Part shown: positions 50,601 through 60,000 of the stretch, in pieces
Position numbering within the stretch: the first letter of the stretch is position 1
Layout: every line of letters starts with the position of its first letter
Assembly (NCBI RefSeq): GCF_037975245.1
Contig: NC_092565.1
Coordinates: 12,458,499-12,518,498 of the forward strand
Source of the DNA: Apostichopus japonicus
Lineage: Eukaryota; Echinodermata; Holothuroidea; Aspidochirotida; Stichopodidae
Reading direction: 5' to 3'
DNA length: 60,000 nt
Program-made: the position numbers and the translations under genes
The notes under the pieces: generated by a model
Database searches by the model: none
What the model was told of the DNA's origin: nothing
What the model saw: the letters and a program-made list of their open reading frames with translations, nothing else

Positions 50601-51613
50601 ATACACCAATTTCGTGTAATTATCTGACCGGGAAAGGCTTTTGTCTATATAATTCTACTTTTGTTCATAAATCATAAATCATGTTTTTTTGCCCCCCCCC
50701 CCCCATGCACGCCCACACTCGGTACCCAATTCCAAAATAAACTTCAGATTCGTAATCAGCGTGTCGCGAACTACCAGAAAAGATACACATTCATCGCCTT
50801 TGCGACAACAAGTTTTTTCACCTTAAAAAACCGTAGGGCAGTTTTTGCCAAAATTTTTACCAAAATTTGACCCATTTATTCATAAATGTCAAGATAAAAC
50901 TCAAGATGACAAACTGAAGGTTTGATTTGACTGCTTTGAAATCACGTATCACTGGCAAGATGCGTCGAGCGCCCTTTTCTTTCGCTGAGTTTGCAACTTT
51001 TCAGAGGAACAATAGAAAACGGAAAAACTTTTAGGGACAACAAAAGGTTTTTTATCCTTTGTTCGTCGTAAAAGTTTTTCGGTCTTACTTTTTCTTGAGA
51101 TGAATTTTCCGTATGTTTTCACGGTAGGCCCCTCTGTTCAAGGTCAATGCACGTCTATCACATTAGGTCCACTAAGTGCGGATATTGGTCTGTCTCCATT
51201 TGCCACTATTGTTGCAGTAAACCCAACCGAGCAACGTATCTACGGTGTCTCTTAAAAGTCATCATTATTAACAAACTCGTAAAGAATTTTTAATCTCTTT
51301 GGTGTCATTTAAAGTATTTATGATAACATTACGTATAGATTCGCACTCCCTCCTTTTTAAGAGAAAGTTACATATGGGAAACATGACAATGACCGTGATA
51401 AAATCAATTTCAAGATTACTAACGATCAAGTTCGCTCAATTTGTTTCAAAAAATGGTTGAAAAGTGACATGAATTCCTCCTCATTTATTCATTTTATTTG
51501 AGCATGTTGAACGCTTGTGATAACATGTCATTACGAATCATTGCAGACGCCCACCCAAACCTTTAAAAAATACCGCCCCTCCCCCCACTTCTCTTTCTAC
51601 ACTGCGCTCCCAA

Positions 51614-51982
51614 CAGTGGCGGAGCGTCCATACAGTCAGGGGTGGATGCCCCCCTTGACAGACTCAAATGGACTGTTGGCGCCCTTTTCATCTATTCACC
51701 ACTTGTTACTTATTCGCGATTATTGACTTTTTTATTGCGCTCTCATCTTCCTATTGACATTTGTCACATTGTTTTGGCGATGACACCTATTTATTCTTTG
51801 TTTATCTGCAAATTAGCAAGGCCCGGAAAGGGTCATTTCCGGCGATCTAGGGAGTATCTTTAATCAAAAAATTTCTGTACGCTCTTCGCCAACCTGTGGT
51901 GGTGCTCCGCTTAGATAAAGTCGAAAGCGCCCACACTGACCATTGACGCCCCCTCTGACCAATACCCCTAGCTCTGCCACTG
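51614..51982. mobile_element. small inverted-repeat transposon (MITE), hAT-like ends
   Basis: Left end CAGTGGCGGAGCGTCC and right end, read on the other strand, CAGTGGCAGAGCTAGG. The interior holds GGTCATTTCCGGCGATCT, TGTACGCTCTTCGCCAACC and GGTGCTCCGCTTAGATA, a module also present twice in 29311-31273. No clear target duplication. Confidence 0.65.
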
Positions 51983-52240
51983 AATAGAAAACCGAAAAAC
52001 ATTTATGAAGAACATAGGATTCAGACTGCTTTGTTCTTCATAAAGTTTTTTCGATTTTAATTGTTCCTCGGAAGTTGTATGCTAAGCGATAGAAGCGGTA
52101 AAAGAGGGCGCTCGGCGCATCTTGGCAGAAGATACGTGATTTCAAAACAGTCAAATCAAATCTTCGTTATTCATAAATGTTTTCCGGTTTTGCGTTGTTC
52201 CTTGGAAGTTGTATCTAAGCGACAGAAGCTTTCAATGTTT
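51983..52240 (-). repeat. diverged reversed relative of the satellite unit
   Basis: A hairpin at about 51985-52055 (CCGAAAAACATTTATGAAGA facing TCTTCATAAAGTTTTTTCG) is followed by the reverse complement of the array segment with GATACGTGATTTCAAA, CAGTCAAATCAAA and GGGCGCTCGGCGCATCTTG. A second partial copy of the GTTCCTCGGAAGTTGTAT part follows near 52195. It lacks the 94-bp arms. Confidence 0.8.
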
Positions 52241-52536
52241 TAATCATAATTTTTTCTTCAAAAATGGAACGGAGGGTAATAACATACTGCCCGATACTGT
52301 TATTTTAACTGGTTGTTGTATAGTAATAGTTTTCAACCCCAACCGCGCCGCGAAATCAGCTAGGCAGATTCAGGAAACGTTGCCTTGACGATTACTTTAA
52401 GCAACTAGGCAATCAAAAGAATCTAGATTTTTTAAGGACTCAGCAATATAGACTTTATATTCCAAACTTTTTCAATACCCAGACAGAACACTCTTCCTAT
52501 GTGAAATAAAGACATGCAGTCTGCAAGGCTTCTAAC

Positions 52537-52701
52537 GAACATTCGATTGATCGGTGTCGAACATTCGATTGATCGGTGTCGCACATTCGATTGATCGGTG
52601 TCGAACATTCGATTGATGGGTGCCGCACATTCGATTGATCGGTGTCGCACATTCGATTGATGGGTGCCGCACATTCGACTGATCGGTGTCGAACATTCGA
52701 T
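52537..52701. repeat. 22-bp minisatellite, 7.5 copies
   Basis: The unit (consensus GAACATTCGATTGATCGGTG plus TC) repeats exactly every 22 bp from 52537, with two alternating variants (CGGTGTC and GGGTGCC). Since 22 is not a multiple of three, the open minus-strand frames through it are not credible genes. Confidence 0.95.
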
Positions 52702-53787
52702 GAAATCATGCAATCACGAATATTCTTAGGTTCACTAAACAGTCAATTTTCTCTTTATCAATCATATACAGGGGTAAATAGTTAGTCGAAGTATCCCCAG
52801 ACCCTGAGATCAATTAATATCTGAAACATAAGCCAATGGGCACACATGGAAATCCAACATTTTCAGCAGGCATAAGAGATTGCAGGTGTCATCTTGTTAG
52901 GTCAATGCTCCAGATTTCTTTTATATTTGTAATCAGTCGCTCCATTTTATGAGAGTAGACTGTTATCTGTCACAACTCTGACAATACTGGAAATGAAGTT
53001 AATAGTGATGGGCAACTAACAGAAAGGAAATTGCCCCATTACCATGACGACGAAGCCAAAAAAAAAAAAAAAAAAAAAAACCAAAGAGAGGTTTCGTACG
53101 GTTTGATAAAGGAATGTCAAATTCTTGTCTTCATCTGACTTTATTGATTAGAAATGGCCGTTCATATTGATTAGAAACAATTGCACAAGAAAAATGTGTT
53201 CACCCCGACGGCATACTATGGTGCGTCACAAGGCATAATAATAATCTGTGTAAACATGAATGATTTAACATTTAATATTATTAAATAATTGGTTTGAGAG
53301 TTACAACTTTTCAAGTGGTTATTTGGGAAAGGAGGAATGTTGGAAAATAGCTATTCAATAATATACAGCTACTACAATGACTACATGAATATAATGTTTC
53401 TTAGTTCAGTTGAGTAAGGTAGGAATTACATTGGCTGTTACTAACAATACTCTACCTATCCCAGTCTTTTTTTTATAATTGAAAGAGAAAACAATTAAGG
53501 CAATGGTTCATGGAACAAAGAAAAACAATCCATTAAAGCCAAGGGTCCTGGTCGTCTTGTCAAAATTTTCACGTTTGGGTCTACAACTCACCGATGCATC
53601 TGTTGAGAACGGGGTGGGGGTGGGTTCTACAAAGCCCTACTAAGACTCAATTCATTTAGTGGTAATTTAAAGTTAGACGGAATCCTAAATCAATAAATAA
53701 GGGTGCTGTCTCTTTGGTTTTTACATATATACAATAATTAAAAGACTGGGAGACGTATGGGACACTGTTCCTTCCATCCTCCCCAAC
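52702..53787. other. intergenic stretch with a 23-A run
   Basis: AT-rich, with an uninterrupted A run at about 53058-53080 and TTTATT at 53140-53145 (AATAAA on the minus strand, a distal poly(A) candidate for GNE, weakly supported). No genes seen. Confidence 0.45.
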
Positions 53788-54275
53788 CACAGCAAACGAA
53801 GCCAGAGCACCTAAGATCTTCATGGACATTACATTAGGATTACAAACATACAGAGCTTTGCGTATACCGCAATAATAATCACACCTGATGATTACAGTGG
53901 TGCATTTCACACCATTAACTTATACATAGTTCGGTTAACACTGCATCAAACACAGCAAACTAAGCCAGAGCACCTTAGGTCTTCATGGACATTACATTAG
54001 GATTACAAACATACAGTTTGCGTATATCGCAATAATATTCACACCTGATGATTAAAGTGGTGCATGTTTACACCATTAACTTATACATAGTTCGGCTGAC
54101 ACTGCATCAAACACAGCAAATTAAGCCAGAGCACCTTAGATCTTCATGGACATTACATTAGGATTACAAACATACACAGTTTTGCGTATATCGCAATAAT
54201 AATCACACCTGTTGATTACAGTGGTATATGATTACACCATCAACTTATATATAGTTCAGTTTACACTGCAACAAA
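53788..54275. repeat. three-copy tandem repeat, 161-163 bp
   Basis: AGCAAAC.AAGCCAGAGCACC begins at 53791, 53954 and 54115. Each copy continues through CTTCATGGACATTACATTAG and ends near TTATACATAGTTCG. Copies differ by scattered substitutions. Confidence 0.92.
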
Positions 54276-55970
54276 TTTAAAATTTGGTCATGTCTACCAC
54301 CATCAATAAATAGTGAGGTAAAGAAAATACTGGAAGTAATTTAACATAGAACCATTGCAAAGTTGATGATATATGATGAACATGAATGAAGTATTTTAAG
54401 GTGTTCAATAGAAATTATCGATAAATAAATTAACGTGTCTGCTAATAGCCATAGGAAGACATTCAAAGTAATCAAACTTTAGCTCAGGATAATACCATGG
54501 AGCTGTCAAGAAAAGAGCAGCTTTTATGGAAACATAAGAATGGTCAGTACCATTCCATCTGCTAGAAGAGGCTTGTGTAATGTAAATTATAAATGTGGCT
54601 TCTACTTCTTTTTTCTTTATCGCAGCAGGTCTGAATTCCAATTTAGAATTCTCTCTCTATGTTTATATTAGTCTGCCTTTGGAGATCCTGCTATGATCAC
54701 AAAGCCAGCACCTTAATTACACCCAAATCGAAGCAGTCTTTAAAGGTCATCAGGGTTGTCCCCAAATATGCTAGAAAGTTAGATAATGGTCACCCATGCT
54801 CATATTTCAACAAGCATATTTTACTGCCACTCTAAGAGTAATTATCCACAGTGAGATATCAATGAGATATCAATGAATCATAAGTTGGTAGGGAATACAT
54901 TACTAGTAACACTGAATGCTAGCAAAAATCAAAGTAAATGCAAAATTTAATAAATAAGACACTGACTTGAAAGCTTTTGAATAGAAAGAGGATAAATATA
55001 GAACAAGGAAGTAGTTAGAACAAGGAAAAATTGAAAAAAGTAAAAATCAGTGACTCTATCCTGTTCACATTCAAATGGTTTCCTTTCTATTTTTTTTTCT
55101 TTCCTCTTTGGCAGCCACTTACTTCTCAACATAGTCATCCTAGTCTAATTTGTAACATTCTCTTCCCTCAAGTAAAAGTTTTCAAACAGGAACATATTCA
55201 TTACAAGTAAACACACCTTGCTTGATGAAATTTTGAATTTCTTCAAGCAAAGAACAAACAACAACAACAAGCAATATTAAATGATTCATAGATATATGCC
55301 ATCGCAACTCCATAAGCAAGATGTCATCAAACTAAAAAAAAAAAAAATATGTAAACTTAGAGCTATGGACGGGTCAAGCGACACATCTTCCTCTGTTGGA
55401 AGGAAGCAACGTCTGCTATCTACATTAAATTACCTGACATGTAACAGAAGAAAACAAAAGAGAGCGAGAAATTGCCTTTTAGTTTGTAGAAGCAGAAAGA
55501 ACTTTGGACTTTTTGTGAGCAAATACATATGAGCAAGTAACAATGGTCAGGGCGAGCTTTTCGAACTATCATACAATAGACAATAGTGTTGTAACAAGGG
55601 AGACGCCTCCTAGCCGGTCGCTAATAGCCCATACCTTATCAAACCATTATACAATTAGATAGTTGTAAGTAACACTGGTAAGGGAGTTCTTTGAACTATC
55701 ATACAATAGAGTTGTCTTGTATGAAGGAAGATGCCTCCTCCTAGCCTGATACATGATGGAGAAAGTCAGCAAGAGAACAGCCTTAACTATGTGTCAACTT
55801 ACATAATCATTTTGTATAACAATATTGAAGCCGTCAATAAAAAAAAAACAACGGTAAAGAGCATAAGTGTAACAATACGTCCAAATCGGTAACGAGCTCA
55901 GTAAATCACTCAAGTTTTACTCGAGAGATGTCTACATATTTTTTTTTCAAACCTACTGTGTTTTCACTCC
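54276..55970. other. downstream of GNE, possibly 3' UTR
   Basis: No coding exon recognised. It includes an A run near 55334 and two similar ~60-bp blocks near 55563 and 55688 (CTATCATACAATAGA, GGAGACGCCTCCTAG versus GGAAGATGCCTCCTCCTAG). Part is likely GNE 3' UTR, but no poly(A) site is convincing. Confidence 0.4.
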
Positions 55971-58298
55971 CTAATAGGTTCTACGCGTGGTATACTCAAG
56001 AACCAGACTGGCAGCGCCAAGTAGTGCCGGTTCATGCAGTTCTGATACGATGATATCCACCTTGGTGGCTGACGGTAGACCGTGGTCCTTGATGTACGTC
56101 CTGATCATATTCGCATACAGCGGTCCCAGCACTCCACATAGTATCAGTTTCGATGGGTTCAAGGTGTGGAGAAGACTTATGATACCGGTGCTCATTGCTT
56201 TAGCACCTGGAAATGAGTAAAAGAGGATTTGAGGAAAAAACAAATGTCAAATTAACCCGGTTTGCTAAATGTAAGCTATATCACCTAAACAATTAACATA
56301 ATTATCATCATCATTACCTACTATAGTGATCATATTATTACATATATTGATGACAATCAATGAATGTATCGTCGTGTTGACTGATGATCGATAAAGTAAT
56401 AACGTTATGTGTAGCAATCATGAGGCTTAAACACATTATTCAACAGAATACAGTCATCATGGCGATGTGGCCAAACCTCGACGGAGTTTGCCTCCTTGCC
56501 TGATGAGCAGCCTTGTCCTCTTTGAGGAGTATTTTGTAATGCTAGACATTAGATGAACCGTTTCCATTCTCTACCTGCGGTACAGAATTGGGATCTAAGG
56601 ATTGCAGGTTCGAGACTTTGACCAGATCGTTACTTTTCCTTTTGGCGAGGCACCTAACCCTTCACCCAGGTTTATAGATGGGGATCTGGGAGGTACATAT
56701 AGTTGCATGCGCAGGTGTCTGGTTGCACCCAGAGAACAGGTAGCTGCTACAGTTGGTGGCTATGCACAGACGGCGAATGTTTGAGTTGCGTACACTTTGG
56801 TGTGTGGGTTGTGACAAGTCACCAAATGACCACGGGTTAAGTGTGGTAATAGTCGTGTGAGGGAGGCCTTGTTTAAGACTGAAAACCTTAAACTTAATAG
56901 AGATGGTCCACACCACAACAAGGTCACATTATCTTGACCCTGTATTAATCCAAGCATGTGAAACCTGCTCCAATCAAAATGGTCAGATTATAAATGGTGG
57001 CAGACAGTGTTTGTGTGCGATGCCAACATTATTTAACATCAATGACTTATAGGACACCAGATTTTGGGCCAGGAACTGACCCCCTTTTGGGTAGATCACA
57101 CACCTACCACTAATTTTGTTTTACTGTGCAGTATCACTATATGTGTTGGATTGTGATACCAATTCATTACTTTTACCCAGTTGGGGTATTTAGTTTACAA
57201 ATGCAATCTGAATTTGTTGTAAACAAATGGTCATGACCCAAAACGACATCCAAAGCAGATGTTGGCCAGCAGAAGGTTGGTTGTCCCGTACCACCACTAA
57301 AGCTTTGCCCTGCTTTGGGTAGTATGCTTACCTAATTCAATGACAGCTTTTGCTTTTTCGTTTCCTGTCTTGTAGGCCTGTATCAGATGTTTGGCACTCA
57401 CATCTTCCTTGGGTTCAAGAGTCATTCCATCCACCAACAGTTGTCCGTCTGATTACAAATGTAGAAATGAGAGCATTGTTTGGATGACTAACATTATAAA
57501 AGAATCAGTCAGAATCTGTCATTTCATCAGAATGACATTACTACATCTCACTCACCTGTCTCTCACGACTCAATATCAGTCTCTGCTTGGCAAGGGGCTG
57601 ATCCCCATATATGTCTGTTTTCGGACTCGGACTGACTCTTGTCACGAGACACTTTCAAGGGGGGCATAACACTGTCCCTAGCCAGTGTGATATCTACCAT
57701 ACACTACCGATTATATCAACCATACAACACAAAAATTCAATAAACAAGCTAGCCTTATAGCACAACTTTACAAGCATACCTAAGAAAACATTTTGGAAAT
57801 AAGTGAGATAAACATATGATATGATACTAAAAAATTGGTACTTTTGCTAAGAACCCAGCATAATCAAGTTGTGTGTATAGATGTGTGTATAGATGTGTGT
57901 ATAGATGTGTATAGATGTGTATAGATGTGTGTATAGACTTTCTAAATGCAGCAAGTGTAATGAAAAGGCAACAATTGGTAACAATCACTAGCAAACTTAT
58001 GATAGTTGCTGTCACTTCTAGGAAACACACTTAATGTTTTTTTGAGGAATGATTCTGTCATTAACAAATATCGTTAATGAGGATTTCGACTGTCGTTGTT
58101 GAAGGAACAACTCACCAGCGTGAAGTGCTTTAGCTTCCCTTGTGAGAGCCGATCCAGAACAATAAGCCTCGAGACATCCTTGACTCCCGCAGAGGCAATC
58201 TGGTCCATCCATCGATACCTTGATGTGACCTAGCTCGGCAGCGCAAAAGTTACTGCCGTGGATCAACTTTCCATCCAGGACGATCCCTCCACCAATTC
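55971..58298 (-). CDS. GNE: GNE, last three coding exons (N-acetylmannosamine kinase domain)
   Basis: Exons in transcript order: 58298-58116, 57448-57332, 56206-55971 (TAG). Splices are GT-AG and in phase. They encode [15 protein letters not shown], the ROK zinc motif [12 protein letters not shown], a linker with [20 protein letters not shown], then [16 protein letters not shown] and the end [18 protein letters not shown]. This matches the C-terminal kinase half of the bifunctional UDP-GlcNAc 2-epimerase/ManNAc kinase, which makes ManNAc-6-phosphate for sialic acid synthesis in the cytosol. The order and the TTRR ending separate it from bacterial ROK kinases and NAGK. The epimerase domain and the start of the kinase lie beyond the right edge. 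Confidence 0.95.
56584..56888 (+). mobile_element. tRNA-derived SINE, copy 2 (plus strand)
   Basis: It begins inside the tRNA head (GATCTAAGGATTGCAGGTTC) and follows copy 1 through CTTCACCCAGGTTTATAGAT, CTGGGAGGTA, TTGTGACAAG and TAGTCGTGTGAGGGAGG. It sits in a GNE intron opposite to GNE transcription. The 5' part of the head is truncated or decayed. Confidence 0.85.
57868..57940. repeat. GTGTGTATAGAT microsatellite
   Basis: Five to six tandem 10-12 bp units of TGTGTATAGA, in a GNE intron. Confidence 0.9.
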
Positions 58299-60000
58299 CT
58301 ATTGTTAAGAAAAGAACCGTTGATCAAGGGTTAAAATGGGAGGCAGATATGAAACATCTACTAACGGATGGCTTAAGTCATAAGAGATGGAAAAATATGA
58401 GAGACATGTTCAGAATATTAAACAAACATGGATGTTGACATTTCCCTTCAAGAAAGTAAAAGTGAAATAACAAGACCAATTTCAACCCAGGAGAAAATTT
58501 TCTGCATATTGATGGTATGTAAATGCTTTGTGCACTTGTGATGGTAGGATTTGACCACTTTTAATGAGCAATTCTTGAAAATTTTAAAATGTATGTAATG
58601 TTTGTAATCATCCCACTTTATGGATGAAAATTTTCTCCTCTCTAAACCACTTTGATGACCACTAAAGAATTAACATCCCCAGATTTTGAAACTACTTCGC
58701 ATGATACACCCAATGTTTTGAAACTTTTGAAGTAATTTATGTTCAACAGCTTTCCAATTTTTTTCTCATCTGAATCATTTGGCGATCATCTAAACTATTT
58801 TGGCGATCCAAGAGAGGTTCCTGACACCCCGTTTGAATACCAGGGGTTTACATGATCACTCAGGAAAAAGGCATGCTAGTGAAAATCACAAAATTAAACT
58901 TAAGAAAGGGGGGGGGGGGGGAAGGCAACTTTGTGCAAAAAGAAAATCAATTATGATACAAGTTTCAGCAACAAAACATGTCAGCAATGCATTTTAATGA
59001 TAACAAAACAAAAAACAAACAAACTGCATAATGAGACAAACAAGATGAAGTATGGAACAGGTTCAGTATGTAAATCTTAGGTGAGGGTCTTTTTAATGAT
59101 GCTTTTAATCTGCTTTCAAATCTGCCACATTTCCTAGAATCGGTGTTTATTTGGAGAGGTCTATGGAGATAGACCGGGCATAAGATTGGCTGGGTTCAAA
59201 GGGACTGCAAGTAATACCTTAGTTGTTTGCAATTCAAAAACCATTATAATTTTTCAGGTAGACTCCTCAAAGCTTTTCCTCCAGTATGGAACCCCGAACG
59301 CTTCAAACTTATTGGTATTGTAAAGAAGAGGAAACTTGTGGACAGAATACACAAGGAAATGAATACAATGGGCATTGTTTAGGGGACCTGGTAAAATAGA
59401 ATACGTCGAATCTAAAATCAGCTGTGACATTTCTTTCGGTAGAAACCATTTTCTAACTAGTTATGAATGAGTTCATCGCAGGAAGCTGCGATTATCCCAC
59501 ATTCACGCTAAATTCAATTCACACAACGAACCGAAAGGGAGGAATTTCACAGCTGCGATAGAAATTGAAGAAATCTTCACAAAATGTACAATACGATTAT
59601 GCAGAAAACCTTTTACTTGCTATGTGCTGCAATTTTTATTCAAACAAAAGCACTTGAATCTTTGTCATAGACTAATTTTATGTTTTGAACGATCGAACTT
59701 CCAAGCTCAAATAGTGATGCTTTTATATATTTCTGATTCCTATTTTATACCTGTTTTTTTTTTATAATTTTACAGCAATAAAAAAATGAAATGGATAGGA
59801 AGGAATAAAGCATTACATGTAAGCGCTGGTCATGGATGGAGTGATAAAATTTGTCTGTAAAATGTGTGTATATCTGCTTCTTTGGAATTTCAACTTTCAC
59901 TTTGTGAAAACTCAAATGCCACCACCATTGTGAGGAATGTGAATTGATTGACATTTTTTATATGCGTGCGCATTTTATTTTTTCCCCTTTTCTCTCTTTC
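58299..60000. other. GNE intron or upstream sequence to window end
   Basis: I looked for the next upstream kinase exon on the minus strand and did not find one. A poly-G run of about 13 lies near 58909. The rest is AT-rich and featureless. Confidence 0.5.

Larger units (their letters stand above)
39040..51095. repeat. tandem satellite array, ~13 units of ~929 bp with internal inverted repeats
   Basis: The marker ATGCTCAGGAGCCCAAATCT (one base changed in a unit) occurs at 39243, 40174, 41101, 42029, 42959, 43889, 44819, 45753, 46684, 47612, 48541, 49466 and 50392, spaced 925-934 bp. Within a representative unit, inverted arms of 94 bp lie at 43679-43772 and 44220-44313 (about four mismatches), each ending inward at GGTACC, with a 447-bp loop. 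The outer gap to the next arm is 294 bp. Each unit also has a poly-C run of about 10-17 just before the right arm and a 70-bp hairpin. Short frames recurring in every unit are frame-broken by T-run and C-run length changes, so I treat the array as non-coding. Confidence 0.97.

Noticed and set aside
39040-51095. CRISPR array or rDNA-type gene array
   Set aside because: Units are ~929 bp without unique spacers, and no rRNA, histone or snRNA sequence is recognisable in them.
52432-52713. small repeat protein (SNVRHRSIE-like) on the minus strand
   Set aside because: It is produced by the 22-bp minisatellite; the unit is not a multiple of three and the same peptide appears in two frames.

Overview
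This is eukaryotic nuclear DNA: AT-rich, intron-dense, with GT-AG introns in phase and many dispersed repeats. A bifunctional GNE-type sialic-acid gene, tRNA-headed SINEs and an 'ATATAGCGC...GCGCTTTACA' repeat tail suggest a marine invertebrate deuterostome. An echinoderm such as a sea cucumber is my best guess, with low to moderate confidence. I see no prokaryotic, phage or CRISPR content.

Layout. (1) 1-16722, plus strand: the 3' part of DHX34, a DEAH-box RNA helicase of nonsense-mediated decay. Seventeen in-phase exons encode 721 residues, from helicase motif V to the C-terminal zinc fingers; the 5' part lies left of the window. Its introns hold a 65-bp array, an 18-bp minisatellite, a ~110-bp intronic repeat, a tRNA-derived SINE and a pyrimidine-rich minisatellite. 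(2) 17554-29087, minus strand: a SoxH/SOX30-type HMG-box gene. Eight in-phase exons encode about 1,024 residues; the first exon(s) were not found. It converges on DHX34 with poly(A) signals only ~40 bp apart. (3) 29311-31273: a nested pair of inverted-repeat-ended transposons. (4) 31953-33101, plus strand: two terminal exons of a Polycomb RING-finger (PCGF3/5-like) gene, with no RING exon found upstream. (5) 33102-39040: mostly unannotatable DNA. (6) 39040-51095: a striking 12-kb array of about 13 units of ~929 bp. Each unit carries a pair of 94-bp inverted arms, a separate 70-bp hairpin and a poly-C tract; three A-B dimers in the middle form a higher-order repeat. (7) 51614-55970: a small inverted-repeat transposon, a diverged reversed relative of the satellite, a 22-bp minisatellite and a three-copy 163-bp repeat. 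(8) 55971-58298, minus strand: the last three coding exons of GNE (ManNAc-kinase domain, ROK fold); upstream exons lie beyond the right edge.

The genes do not form a pathway. The items most worth following are the palindromic satellite with its higher-order structure, and a 72-bp duplication of a splice acceptor plus exon start in DHX34. Use of the upstream copy would create a premature stop in a gene whose product itself acts in nonsense-mediated decay.
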